From: Gremmenia infestans
Lineage: Eukaryota > Ascomycota > Leotiomycetes > Helotiales > Hamatocanthoscyphaceae
Length of the DNA stretch: 64,000 nt
Direction of reading: 5' to 3'
NCBI GenBank assembly: GCA_032629725.1
Contig: JAFEVB010000027.1
Coordinates: 1-64,000, forward strand
Positions 22,301 to 33,939 of the stretch are shown here, one piece after another (positions within the stretch are counted from its first letter, which is position 1; each line of letters opens with the position of its first letter). Made by a program: the position numbers and the translations under genes. The notes under the pieces are model-generated. The model made no database searches and was not told the DNA's origin. It saw only the letters and a program-made list of their open reading frames with translations.

Positions 22301-23733
22301 AGAAATTCCGCGAACAACGTCTCGGAACCGACGGAGAGACCATTGCACCTCTGAGACTCATCTACCAGCTCGACGACGAGAATGTCCCAGTCGAGCACAA
22401 CATTTTTGACTCTACCTCATCGCATGAGTTGATTGAAGAGCTGATGCACAAGGCTAATGCCTACGTTGCGCAGAAGATCTCGAGGGGCTTGCCTGAGAAG
22501 GCACTCCTCCGCCGCCAAGGGCCTCCAAACCCTCGTCGACTTCAAACCTTTGCCGATCGGATGAACAAGATTGGCTACGAGATTGATACGACCAGCAGTG
22601 GAACTCTGCAAAACAGCTTGTTCAAGGTGGATGATACTAATATCCGAAAGGGTATGGAAACCCTCCTAGTCAAGACTATGCACCGAGCTAGATATTTCAT
22701 CGCTGGCAAGACCCCACCACATCTTTACCCTCACTATTCTCTGAATGTTCCCCTCTACACTCATTTCACCAACCCATCCCGGCGCTATGCCGATCTGGTC
22801 GTTCATCGCCAACTTGAGGCTGTCCTTTCCGAGGGCAAGATTGAGTATACCGAAGACCTCGAGACTCTCGTTAAGACTACCGAGTCGTGCAATACGAAGA
22901 AAGATTCCTCGCAGAATGCCCAGGAGCAAAGTGTCCACATCGAGTCTTGCAGAATTATGGACAAGAAGCGAGAAGATGCTGGTGGTGAGCTCATCAGTGA
23001 AGGAATCGTCATCTGTGTATACGATTCTGCCTTTGATGTCCTTATCCCCGAGTATGGTTTCGAGAAGCGAGTTCACTGCGATCAGCTGCCACTGAAGAAG
23101 GCAGAGTTTCGCAAGAATGACCGTATTCTGGAGTTGTACTGGGAGAAAGGTGTGCCCTCATCAGCATACGTCCCCGAAGATGAACGCCCCAGGGCTGGTG
23201 CATCTCAACGGATGACCAATGCTGCTGCTGCTGCAAAGCAAGCTGCCGTGGCAGAACGCGCCAAGAAAGAGCACGAGGAGGCTCAGCGCAAACAAATGGA
23301 GACCGGTACGATATCAACAGATGATGTCGATGCCCTCTTCGATGATGAGGATGATGCTTCCGATGTCGCCGAGAGCCTGGCTGGTGTTTCACTTGCTGAA
23401 CGCCCAACTCAGAGCGTTCCTCCATCTCCTACTAAGAACTCTCTTACTGCTACCGGCAACCTTCACCGCACTCGATCGGAGTCCAAGGTCCCAACCAGCG
23501 AGTCTATTGATGCAAAATTGAGCCTCAAGGAGAAATACCTAAAGCTCTTCACCCTCCGAGAAGAGAATGGGGAGTACATTCAGGACGTCAAGGAGATGAC
23601 TAGAGTCCCTGTGATTCTCAAGACCGATCTCACAAAGAGCCCTCCGTAAGTTACTTTACACCATCTAAATTGCTATTGCTAACATGTCTATAGATGCCTC
23701 ACCATCCGCTCTCTTAATCCCTACGCCCTTTGA
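19330..23733 (+). CDS. SSD1: Ssd1 RNA-binding translational regulator (RNase II-like)
   Basis: Four exons: 19330-19468, 19550-22242, 22291-23645 and 23694-23733, giving 1,408 residues that end CLTIRSLNPYAL. The first two introns (81 and 48 bp) are multiples of three without stops, so the frame also stays open through them. The N-terminus is Gln-rich and disordered. It carries HxRxxS sites for the NDR kinase Cbk1 (HRRSPS, HRRNQS, HQRRHS, HGRSQS, HNRSSS) and Cbk1-docking words of the form [YF]xFP (YQFP and two FQFP). Cold-shock-like and RNB domains follow. The RNB active-site stretch is D803-P-N-G-A-N-E809-L-D811-D812, where nucleases have Asp at 809. Ssd1 binds 5' UTRs of cell-wall mRNAs and represses or localises them, and is regarded as catalytically dead. 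Confidence 0.95.
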
Positions 23734-25138
23734 GAGAGTACCAAGCAATCCTATCGCCACATACTTTGACCGCGGATTGTCAGAAGTATCAAACCCGTGG
23801 AGCAGATTCTTCATCAGAATCCGTACAGTCGTCGGAAACGTTGTAGACGTGGGAGGAATGTTGACAGGCAACATAGGGAAGGATACCGGTAGAATTAATT
23901 TTTCATTTGTGTAAGATTGTACCTGAAATAGTCGTGATGGGGATGCTGGCGAAGGAAAAGTCTGTGCTTGCACCCATTGGCGGGGAGAGGAGATAGGCAT
24001 TGCGAACATATCAATGGTTTGCTCACTATGTATTTCTTTGCTTGAGCGGTTGCATCTATAGTTCTTAGCGTGAATCACATATTACAGAAGGCGCAGTGCA
24101 ACTGTACGAAAAAGTGCCTGAAATTTACTTTTACTTGTGTGGAAGTGGACATGTGTTGAAGTATATACTCAACCTTGGACAACTTTGGATAAGATGAGAT
24201 TTTGCTGTTCTTTTCATTGACCAAGACCTGCGGTAGTGAGTCCTCGGCCTTGGTTTTATCTGAGTGGGATTAGCATGATCAGTAAGGAGTGCTCACGGGA
24301 CGAGATGAAGCATGGCGCATATTCCGCCTTGGATGCGACAACAAATGTCGAGTCCGACGGCAGCTGGATCTTCCGTACGCCTTGGCTATCTTGGCAGAGC
24401 TAGATGGAGTGGGATTTTATGACCATTTATCTGATTTTGGACAATTGATGTTCGTCCAATGTTGAAGTTCAGGCGAGGGCGAGTTTTGAGGCCTGTTCTC
24501 AAACGCGGCTGAGACGAGCCCCTTATCTTGTTCCCTCCCCTGTTCCAAGTAAGCGACGGATATCACAACTACCATTATGCCACTGCGTTAAGCTTTCTTT
24601 CAATGGCCCCATGTGGATCTTGTGTGCTTATATTCATGCCCTTGAGTGGCCTCTTATTGGCTGCATTGTATATTCCCTAGCAGCAGGTTCCAGCTTCCAA
24701 TAAGGTTGTCCGCTGTCTGATCTCTTCGGATGATGAGTCTTCCCTAGCCAAGACTTTGTTTTTAAGCTTACTGTAACTAAGCACGCATTCTCCTCGGCCA
24801 AGCTCTGTCCCGTGAAGTACCCAGGGTTTTCCGGGGCTAGGCCTCTTTATTAACCTTCTCTCGCCCGATGTTTGGACCGACTTGCCACCACCACCCCCTA
24901 CTCTCGTTGCTTTTGTTCTTACGATACCCATCGAAGCGCTGGTTTGCTTTCACAAGACAATCGCTCTCACTCATTCTGTTAATTCTTGGTCAAATCTAAT
25001 ATTCTTATAATTTTTTCTCGTTGTAATAGATCAGGCTGGCCTTGCTGTTCATATATATATATACATTCTTCTATACACGATACTAGAAAGAGAAAAGAAT
25101 TGTTCGAATCGATACTTCACACACCTAGATACATCGAG
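23734..25138. other. SSD1 3' flank and promoter of the Rds1-like gene
   Basis: No gene is supported in 1.4 kb. Short frames on either strand lack coding features. An ATATATATATATA run at about 25053-25065 lies 75-85 bp before the start codon at 25139 and may serve as its TATA region. Confidence 0.5.
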
Positions 25139-26214
25139 ATGCCTAGCATAAGGAAGGTTTTGGGGGTTGTGGCTATTGGGATGGTGACATTTACTTCTGC
25201 TTTGCCGGCGATGCCAAAGCTTACTCCTCGACTGTTGAAAATGTTCAATTTGGTCGAGAGACAGAACCCTGCGACAGGTCTACCAGATGGAATCACAGAT
25301 ACGGACATTCTTCAGTTGTAAGTTGAGTCTTGAGTCAAGAGAGCAGAGCGTGCTAATGTTTTTCAGTGCCCTCACTTTGGAATTCCTCGAGACAGCATTT
25401 TACCAGGAAGGATTCTCGAAATTCGCCGATTCTGATTTCGCAGCATTAGGTCTTCAGTCAGCAGACATCACGAACTTGAAGTCGATAGGAGGAACTGAGC
25501 AAGTACACGTCACGACATTATTAAGCGCCATTGCAGCAACAGGAAGCAAGCCAGTAGCTCCTTGTACATACAATTTCGGACTTACAGATGCTGCGAGCAT
25601 GGTCGCCACAGCCAGTATCTTGGAGAATGTGGGAGTTTCCGCGTACGTTCCTCTTCATTCTCAATTTCATTTATGATGAAAAGAAAAGACTAACAGAACA
25701 TAGATATCTTGGCGCTGCACCACTTCTTAAGTCCCCAGCAATCCTCTCCGTCGCCGCTTCAATCGTCACAATAGAAGCCCGTCACCAAACCTTCATCCGC
25801 GTTGCTTCAAAAGCAGCCGCCATACCGTCACCCTTCGACACACCGCTCGGCGTCCGCAACGTGTTCACTCTCGCTGCTGGCTTTATCTCCGCGTGTCCAA
25901 GCGGCTCCAACCTAGCCATCACTGCATTCCCCGCGTTAACGATGGCTGGTGGCGCAAGTGCAACGGCGAAATTTGCGGCAGGTCAGAGCCTGGCGTTGAA
26001 TAGCACCGCGTCTACCGGTGCGACGTTCTGCGCATTCACGAATGGAGGTTTAGCTGGTGGAACGGCCTTTGTGCCTTTTGCGAATGGAGCTTGTACTATT
26101 CCGCAGGACCTGGCAGGTCTGACGTATGTCAATCTAGCCAATGCTGCGCCCGATACTGGCGTGTTGACTGATGCTATTACTGTTGCTGGGCCTATGGTTA
26201 TGGCTGCTTCGTAG
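25139..26214 (+). CDS. Secreted ferritin-like (Rds1-type) stress protein
   Basis: Exons 25139-25317, 25367-25642 and 25704-26214 (introns 49 and 61 bp, both GT..AG) give 321 residues. MPSIRKVLGVVAIGMVTFTS with the next few residues is a signal peptide. From ITDTDILQFALTLEFLETAF onward it matches the Ferritin_2 family, with helix-rich text (ILENVGVSAYLGAAPLL, SIVTIEARHQTFIR) containing the Glu and His residues that could sit where a di-iron site lies in ferritins. The relative named Rds1 in fission yeast is induced by stress and starvation; biochemical activity in fungi is not established. The upstream ATG at 24986 is in frame but adds no sensible signal peptide, so 25139 is preferred. Confidence 0.85.
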
Positions 26215-27138
26215 ATGGAGTGGTTACTACGTCGCTTGGGTGAAGTGAAAGGCGTCGATGTGTTGTCTGGAAGTGTGTTGGTGGGGAGGTAGAGGAACGG
26301 GCATAGTTACGCTCAACGGCTATTATTTAGTGCGTTTATATGGTTAATAGAACCATTAATCATATTCGATTCTGACTTCACATGCTGGTCATGCTATCAG
26401 TCCTTTTTTCTTGCGGCCTGTCAATATGTTTTGCACGTAAATATCATTGTGGATCGCGTCCTATGGAACTCAGGCTCAGGTATAAATATAACCAAAGCTG
26501 GCAAATGCACTGTCTTTTTCAACATGCTCTTTTCGTTCTCGGTTCTACCAAGTCTGGTTATAGCAATTCTTTTTGACGACCTTGTTTGTGGTCTGCGCTG
26601 TTAATGGTGCGGAAAGGATTATGGCGATATTTTAGCGCAACACCTCATTTAGGCAGGTCAAGTTGGGCTTATAGAGTTCAAACTTCGTAGCATATGCTAT
26701 CAAGTGGTGACATCAAGAGGTTTTAGCCTTAGACTGTCTTGAGCATGCTAAAGCTTCTCTTTATCAATCTCAACCTAAATGTTTGCCCCCGGATAGTGAA
26801 AGGGGTATTGACGAAAATGATAAATCACAAACATGAACAAAGTATTTGTCACAACCATTTGGTTCGCTATTAGTTGAAAACTTCCTTCTTTTAATACTAG
26901 TCTCTATTGTATTTGGTATGAATAAGTCCGTGTATCAAAGTTTACAGGTGGGCTGATACTCTCTAGCCCCACCTTTAAAGGGAAATCCCCATCCTTATCT
27001 TACGGGATCGTTCTAATAAGTTTCCTTCTAGACCATCTTCCAGTCAACCCACCTATATACGTGAAACATTCATTGCCAAGTGCAGCATTTCCATCTCCGT
27101 CTCTGACGTGAGTACCTACCTGACTACCAACCCGCAAA
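26215..27138. other. Intergenic; no gene recognised
   Basis: AT-rich, low coding character on both strands. It probably holds the Rds1-like 3' UTR and the dihydroorotate dehydrogenase promoter. Confidence 0.5.
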
Positions 27139-28649
27139 ATGTCTTCCCCGCCTCTCTCACCCTTCGGAATCCACCCCCCTCTCCTCAACTCCTCCAACCC
27201 ATGGGCAACGACAGAAGCCGACCTCAGCGCTTCATATGCCAGCCCCTACACCGGCGCCGTCACAATCCGCACCTCGCTCTGGTCCGGCTTCTCGCAGGAC
27301 TCGTCAACCCATCAATACACATTTTTTTCTAGTGGTGTGGGCCATGCGACAGCGCGTATCGATACCAGCGGTGCGGAAGGTCGAGGCGAAGTGAGGGAGG
27401 GGGAGGGCAATAGTCTTAATACGCTTGGCTACAGTCCGATCCCATTTGAAAGTTACATCGGCATGTTGGTCCGTATGAACGGAGCCGGGATTCTTAATAA
27501 TGCAACTCCGAAGCCGTTTATTGTTTCCGTGACCGGTACAGCGGAGGAAGTTGGCCGCTGTATGCAATGCCCCTACCAATTTTCCTTTCTTACGTCTTTC
27601 TTTCTTTCTAGCTGTCTTGAGAGTTCCGTGCTGCTAGCTGAAGCTGAAGTCGCTAATTAAAGATGAAATACTAACCTTGCCTACATGCTTATAGGCTATA
27701 CATACATGGCGAAGACATTACATGAGCGAAAGACAGAGGGGTTGCAATTAATGATGGAGATAAATCTCTCATGCCCGAATATTCCCGATAAGCCTCCCCC
27801 GGCTTATGACTCGAGATCATTAGCAGAGTATGGATTTCCCGAAAAAGCATTGCCATAGAGAAAGGTCCCATGAGTTCCGCACTCAGGCGCAAACTCCAAG
27901 CCATGCAACGCTAACTCGGCAGACTCTAGATATATACTCGCTATCAGAAAAGCAAAATCCCTAGCTGAATCGTCTCGTCACCCATGCCTACACGTCGGGA
28001 TAAAAACACCGCCATACACGTACCCCGGGCAATTCCAGGGGCTGATCTCAGCGTTAGAAGAAGGTTCGGCATCAGAAAAGCCTGGTAGTTCCAGCTGTCC
28101 GATATCATTCATCACCGCTACGAATACCCTAGGCTCGTGTCTGGTACTGCGCGACGACGGCACGGCTGCGCTAGGTTCAGTCGGTGGATTGGGAATCGGT
28201 GGCATGGCGGGCGAGGCGCTCCATGCTCTTGCGCTGGGTAACGTGAAGACGATTCGGGGTATGCTGGACGCGTCTGCGTATGCGGAGATCCGGGGAATTG
28301 GGATAATTGGTACGTGAAGTGTTCCGCGCGAGTGTTTAATTTAAGGTTCCGGATTTTCAGCTATTCATGTGCGTTGGATGGCTTTGGAGTTGTTGAGTTA
28401 CTTAGTTCTGGTGCGGTGGAGAAGAAATGTCTATCCGGTTTGATAGATGGTTGAGTGATTGATTGGCTTGCAATTGGACGATACTATACTGATGCCGCCG
28501 GCGAACTTATAGGGATAGGCGGAGTGAGTGACGCTGCGGGATTTGCGAGGATGAGAAGGGTAGGAGCAGCAGCCGTGGGCGTGGGGACTGCGTTTGGCAG
28601 AGAGGGGATTGAGGTGTTCGGGAAGATAACGGCAGGTGTGGAATTGTGA
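27139..28649 (+). CDS. Class 1A dihydroorotate dehydrogenase
   Basis: Exons 27139-27559, 27695-27827, 27930-28309 and 28513-28649 join in frame to 356 residues. The family signature MEINLSCPNIPDKPPPAY is at about 161-178; its Cys167 matches the catalytic cysteine of the class 1A enzymes, and Asn164 and Asn169 the orotate-binding asparagines. Later come VGIKTPPYTY, ISFITATNTLG and the FMN-phosphate loop IGIGGVSDAAG followed by GAAAVGVGTAFGREG. Class 1A enzymes are soluble, use FMN and typically pass electrons to fumarate, unlike the mitochondrial quinone-linked class 2 enzyme that serves pyrimidine synthesis in most fungi. There is no targeting signal or transmembrane anchor. Introns of 135, 102 and 203 bp are unusually long for this window. 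It may be an accessory second enzyme. Confidence 0.85.
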
Positions 28650-29291
28650 TTGGAGGAGGGATTTGCGAACTTTTGATGGATTGTTGAGGTGAGAAATCAT
28701 GATGTCTTTACCTGTTACTACCGCACTTACTACAATAAGTACCTAAAACTTTTAGATTGCATAGTATTCACAGAGGTTGCTGTGGCAAAGCTGCAGGTAG
28801 TTTGAGATGGATGAGAATTTGGCGTAGAAGAGGGTTGGCGAGTGGAGGTGTGAGTGCTTGATTCTCTTAGATAGCCGGCTTTAACTTTAGCTGGTGGGGA
28901 GATTGGGAGTTTATCTTTCATTTTTAGAAGAAAGTTGTAGCAAAGGTGTTTCTCCTGGATGAAGAAGTATCATTACTGCTCTGACACTCTAGTAGAAGTG
29001 AAGTGAAGTTCATCCTGGCCTCTTGGTTAGACGAGTACCAGGGGGTTCGTAAGGCTAGATACACGTGATGATACAACAATCCTTCACAACACAGCACAGC
29101 CACGATGACTGTTGACCGATCTTTACGGAGTACCTAGGGTAAGCTCAGCCACCTTCTCCCTACACCACAGCTTCTAATGGTGCGGTAGCGTACGAGTACT
29201 CGCAGGACATCTAAAGAGACCCCGTTCCGACTTACTTGTAGTGATGTTTGTTCTACCGTACTTTCTAATCAAACTGATACCTTGAAAAGTC
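28650..29291. other. Intergenic; no gene recognised
   Basis: Nothing beyond small, non-conserved frames; it contains the promoter of the F-box gene. Confidence 0.45.
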
Positions 29292-30716
29292 ATGTCCCCT
29301 TGCTCAAAGTCCGTCTCACACCAAGATTCAACAACTCTGCTATCACTACCAGTAGACATTCAAATCCTAATCATCCCATATCTCGACTTCACCTCACTCA
29401 TCTCACTTGCCCAAACCGCTCAATTATTTCGAGACTTGATAAATCCCCAACGCCGCCATTTCGTCGGGCGCCTGCTGGAAATAGAATGCCTGCCACAGAA
29501 AGGCGGTGAAGTGACCCTCGATCTACTCAAAGTCTTTCCGCCAACCGTCCAATATACATGTACACGGTGCCTGAAAATCCTCCCCCACACCAAGTTTGAC
29601 AACCATGCTCTCCTGCGTCTGCGCTTCCGCAAGCCACTGCCCGAGTCTCGAGCCGGGAAGCAACTATGCAGCTGGACGAGCGGGGATGCGAAAGCACAGG
29701 GTCTGAAAAGACAAGGGGATTTGGCAAACGATACATTTGAGAAGTGGATGGCGCGAGAGCACCCTCTCGTCTTCGCGCCTACACCAGAACTCAAGGCAGA
29801 GTATAATATCGGCACATGCCGCCACCGGCGAACGTGCAACGAATGCAAATTCCAGACTGGTTTCTGGGCCCAAAACTTCGACCTTACCCGGGGCTGGCGT
29901 CGGCGAAACGGCAATCGCAATCAGAACGTAGGCACCGCTGTGCCCGTAATCAAAAGCCGGCAGGTGTATACGTACCATGACGCATCTGAACGCTTTTTCC
30001 CCGGCTTGTTCCTCTACACGGGGGACTTTCCATCCAGACACAGGATTTACCGTGACCATCTGATCGATCGCCAGCCTTGGTGTCTATACACGACGCGCTG
30101 TCCGGGCTGTGAACGCTGGCAGGAATTCGCAGCGTTCAGACAGCCGCGGATGCCGAAATCACGGCCGCGAGATGCACCAGAGTGGGATGTTCAGGACTGG
30201 GATGTCAAGGTTGAGGAATGGAGGTGCAATGGCTGCGTTGCGGCTGCGGATGGAGAACAGGAGCTGGGTAGGCAATTGGTGGAGTTGTGGAAGACGCTGG
30301 CAGGGTCGGAGGTGAAGTGGATCGACTATTGCCTTGTCCATGGCTGGCGCCACATCGGGTTTCTGGAACGTGAGGACAAGGAGTTCTCGTGGACGTTGGT
30401 TTATCGGAGGGCGCGAGTTGAATCGCAGCTGTTGAGAGAAGTGCCTAGTGTGGAGGAGATTCGAAAGATGAGTGGTGAGGTGAGGAGAGAGATGTACGGT
30501 ATTTGGAAGCAATATCTTCAGGAGCATGGCGAATGGCCAGAGGGGGACTTGATAAAGAGTCCGTGGTTCAAGTACTGGTCATACGGGTATGAGGCGATGG
30601 AGAAGAGGGCGGAGTTTTTGAGGGCGTGTATAGATAGGGTGGAAGCTGATCCGGGGATACTGGTCGAGTATGCTTTGAGGGGAGAGGGGTACGAGGCAAT
30701 GGTAATGTCTTACTAG
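29292..30716 (+). CDS. F-box protein with cysteine pairs
   Basis: Single-exon frame of 474 residues. An F-box is visible at about 16-55 (LLSLPVDIQILIIPYLDFTS, then LISLAQTAQLFRDLI), the segment that binds Skp1 in SCF ubiquitin ligases. Downstream are CTRC (about 89), CRHRRTCNEC (about 178) and CPGC pairs, which could bind zinc and suggest a folded substrate-recognition region rather than leucine-rich or WD repeats. Cys/Trp-rich F-box proteins of this kind are expanded in filamentous ascomycetes, and targets are mostly unknown. The start ATG at 29292 is the first in the frame. Confidence 0.8.
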   Translation: MSPCSKSVSHQDSTTLLSLPVDIQILIIPYLDFTSLISLAQTAQLFRDLINPQRRHFVGRLLEIECLPQKGGEVTLDLLKVFPPTVQYTCTRCLKILPHTKFDNHALLRLRFRKPLPESRAGKQLCSWTSGDAKAQGLKRQGDLANDTFEKWMAREHPLVFAPTPELKAEYNIGTCRHRRTCNECKFQTGFWAQNFDLTRGWRRRNGNRNQNVGTAVPVIKSRQVYTYHDASERFFPGLFLYTGDFPSRHRIYRDHLIDRQPWCLYTTRCPGCERWQEFAAFRQPRMPKSRPRDAPEWDVQDWDVKVEEWRCNGCVAAADGEQELGRQLVELWKTLAGSEVKWIDYCLVHGWRHIGFLEREDKEFSWTLVYRRARVESQLLREVPSVEEIRKMSGEVRREMYGIWKQYLQEHGEWPEGDLIKSPWFKYWSYGYEAMEKRAEFLRACIDRVEADPGILVEYALRGEGYEAMVMSY

Positions 30717-31221
30717 GTGGGAGAGAAGTCGGGGGGCATATTGTCTGCAGACGAGGGGGCACAATCTGTGTTTTCCGCTTCCTGGTGCTATGTAGAGTAC
30801 CTAGGTACCTATATAATGACCATCTCGAGTAAAAGTATTTCACACAACATTTATGGACGGATTGCAACAAGCAGTACACTTACCTACCTAACTACCCTTC
30901 TTTCTAATAAAGTATGCGCAAGCCCGCTTCGAGTTCAGTCAATGGGGACCGGGTAGAAGCACAAGGCTGAGCCAAGAAGAACAGAGATGGGCTTTCAACT
31001 TCCAACGTGAAGGTCGTGACTACAGTGAGGAGGGAAGGACGAGAAAGGAAAAGCATAGAAACACCATTTCAATCGGAGATACATTCCACATCCGCAAGTC
31101 ATAGAAATGGTATACGAAAAGGTCACCGAGTAGGAGAGCGAGAGCGGGAGCGGGAGCGGGGAGGGCGAGGAGGACGAGGAGGACAAGGCTGACTGACGAC
31201 GATGAAAAATCTTCAAGCCTC

Positions 31222-31252
<31 letters not shown>
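31222..31252. repeat. (TCTG)n microsatellite
   Basis: About 7-8 perfect TCTG units. They are the reverse complement of the CAGA tract at 32328-32349. Confidence 0.95.
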
Positions 31253-31253
<1 letters not shown>

Positions 31254-32242
31254 TGATCTCGTCTCATCCGATTTCGGCGCCGTCTGGAAAACGCAGACCA
31301 CCGCATGACAAGTACTCCGCAGAGTCTCCGATGCAGGCTGCAGACTGCAGACTGCAGTAGCCTTGGATCCGATTCAGGATCTGGTCTGTGACTGCGTGGG
31401 AATGTAATGTAATGTAATGTACCCATGTCACGAAAAGGTTTTCAATAAAAACAGCTGTCACGTTGAATCGGTGCGTGCAGTGGAATAATAATTGGAAGAG
31501 AGAGAAAAAAAAAGTCGATTTTTGCTGTCACTCGTCTCCCTCGGAGGAAAGCGGACAGGGACTTCCGCGGGGTGAGCTCATGCAAGTACGGGGGGGGGGA
31601 AGCTCACGGGCGGGGCGGGACAACGCTAAGTAAATAATCTGGTACGGGGCGGGGGCACGGACGGCATTGCATCTCACTAGGCATTGGCCAATCAGCGTCG
31701 GACGATAAGATGAGTGACATTGGGTTTTTATCAAATAAAGAGGCAGCCACATGTACCGAGGAGAGATTGACAGGATGTGAGAACAAGTAAAAGCATAGAT
31801 GGCCGTAATAGTCTGGTCTGGACGTGGGGCAGGACAGGGTAGATCGATGAGGCGTCCCACCACCGATTGCGGCGCTGGACTGGGCTGGGGAACGTCATAC
31901 TAGAGAGAGTTTGAGAGAGAGAGAGAGAGAGAGCTCCGGTATGAGGGAGAGAGAGTTTGAGACTGAGTGGTGAGTGGTGAGTGTGAGGGTGAGGGTGAGT
32001 GTGGGTGGTGAAGCTGAGAAACACACTCACTCACTCACTCCCCATCTCAAGCCACCATTTCCCTTTTCCCTTTTTTCTCTTCTCCTTGCATCAAGCAGCT
32101 GGAGGTGTCTAGCTAGCTCATCGCATCCCATCCAAGCTCAAGCTCCCCCCACTACCTACTATACACCCTAAGGTATCCATCCATAAAAGGTCCTCTTCCC
32201 CTCGGGCTTGCTCTCCAGACCACTTTCTTCTGCTACAAAACA

Positions 32243-32274
32243 CCATATCATATCATATCATATCATATCATATA
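32243..32274. repeat. (CATAT)n microsatellite
   Basis: Six tandem pentamers about 90 bp before the glutamate dehydrogenase start codon. Confidence 0.95.
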
Positions 32275-32359
32275 TTCTAGACTTACTTGCAGATCTAATA
32301 CCCAATTGCTTCATTACACAAAGATAGACAGGCAGACAGACAGACAGACTATAGCAAAC

Positions 32360-33939
32360 ATGTCCAACCTTCCCTCTGAGCCCGAATTCGAACAGGCCTA
32401 CAAAGGTATGTCTTGAACCATCTCATCCCTTCCCCTCCCCTCCCCTCTTCTGCCCCACCACCAAAACTCAAACTGACCTCCATCTCCTAGAGCTGGCCTC
32501 AACCCTCGAAAACTCGTCCCTCTTCGAGCAACAACCGGAATACAGGAAAGCCCTACAAATCGCCTCGATCCCTGAACGCATCATCCAGTTCCGCGTTGTT
32601 TGGGAAGACGACAAGAACCAGGTACAGGTCAACCGCGGCTACAGAGTCCAGTTCAACAGTGCACTGGGCCCTTACAAGGGAGGATTGAGATTCCACCCTA
32701 CGGTTAACTTGAGTGTGCTCAAGTTCCTGGGCTTCGAGCAGATCTTCAAGAATGCTTTGACTGGACGTAAGTTGTTTTCTGAACACGTGTTACCGCCCCT
32801 CTCCTCCAATATAAATCTTTATAGGGAATAGCGCTGATATCCGATGAACAGTAAACATCGGCGGTGGTAAAGGCGGTGCCGACTTCGACCCAAAAGGCAA
32901 ATCCGACAACGAGATCCGCAAGTTCTGCGTGTCGTTCATGCGCGAGCTGTCCAAGCACATCGGCGCCGATACCGACATCCCCGCTGGCGACATTGGTGTT
33001 TCGCCTCGGGAGATCGGATGGTTGTTTGGTGCTTACAAGGCGGAGACGAAGAAGTGGGAGGGGGTGTTGACTGGAAAGGGAGGATCGTGGGGTGGGAGCT
33101 TGATTAGACCTGAGGCTACGGGATATGGATTGGTTTACGTGAGTCTTTCTCAGTTATCGCTTTGCTTGGTATAAATTAGGACTGCAACTGACATTGATCC
33201 ACCTACACAGTACGTAAACCACATGATAGCCCACGCAGGCCAAGGCTCCTTCAAAGGAAAAACAGTAGCCATCTCCGGCTCGGGCAATGTCGCGCAATAC
33301 GCAGCCCTAAAAGCCATCGAGCTGGGCGCAACAGTCGTGTCCCTCTCCGACTCCAAAGGCAGCATAATCGGCAGCTCCATCTCGCCCTCTGAAATTCACG
33401 CCATCGCCGCGCTGAAGGTAAAGCGTCAATCGCTGACCGAGTTCAAAGGCGCGCACAAGTACATTGACGGCGCGCGCCCATGGACGCACGTCAAGGTGGA
33501 CGTTGCACTGCCGTGCGCGACCCAGAATGAGGTGTCCAAGGAAGAAGCCGAGGCCCTCATAAACAGTGGCGCGCGCTTCATCGCCGAGGGCTCGAACATG
33601 GGCTGCACGCAAGAAGCGATAGATGTATTCGAGGCCCACCGCAAGTCGCACAAGGACAAGGCGATCTGGTACGCGCCAGGCAAGGCAGCCAACGCGGGGG
33701 GAGTAGCGGTGTCCGGGTTAGAGATGGCGCAGAATTCGCAGCGGATGAACTGGTCGAGCGAGGAGGTGGATGAGAAGCTCAAGGGCATCATGGAGGAGGC
33801 TTTTAAGATCGGATTGCAGACTGCGCAGAAGTATGTCAAGGGTGGCGAGGGGGAGTTTCCTTCGCTGGTTGCGGGGAGTAATATTGCGGGGTTTGTCAAG
33901 GTGGCTGCTGCTATGCATGCGCAGGGTGATTGGTGGTAG
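32360..33939 (+). CDS. gdhA: NADP-specific glutamate dehydrogenase
   Basis: Exons 32360-32405, 32491-32766, 32852-33138 and 33211-33939 (introns 85, 85 and 72 bp) give 445 residues, close to the usual 450-460. The substrate region reads YKGGLRFHPTVNLSVLKFLG and NIGGGKGGADFDPKGKSDNE, which carries the catalytic lysine; the Rossmann nucleotide motif is VAISGSGNVAQYAA. The enzyme aminates 2-oxoglutarate with ammonium and NADPH in the cytosol, the main route of ammonium assimilation in many fungi. In other ascomycetes it is controlled by nitrogen source through GATA factors; the AT-rich simple repeats upstream do not show which sites act here. Start context CAAACATGTC is good. The spliced junction TAC-TAC gives LVYYVNHM, as expected for the family. 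Confidence 0.96.

Larger units (their letters stand above)
30717..32359. promoter_or_regulatory. Long microsatellite-rich upstream region of GDH
   Basis: 1.64 kb without a credible gene. It is packed with simple repeats: TCTG at 31222-31252, AATGT at 31401-31421, GA at 31913-31933, GTGAG/ACTC runs near 31975-32040, CATAT at 32243-32274 and CAGA at 32328-32349, the last only about 10 bp before the start codon. The CT-rich stretch 32050-32100 and the CATAT tract probably belong to the core promoter or leader of the glutamate dehydrogenase gene. Confidence 0.6.
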
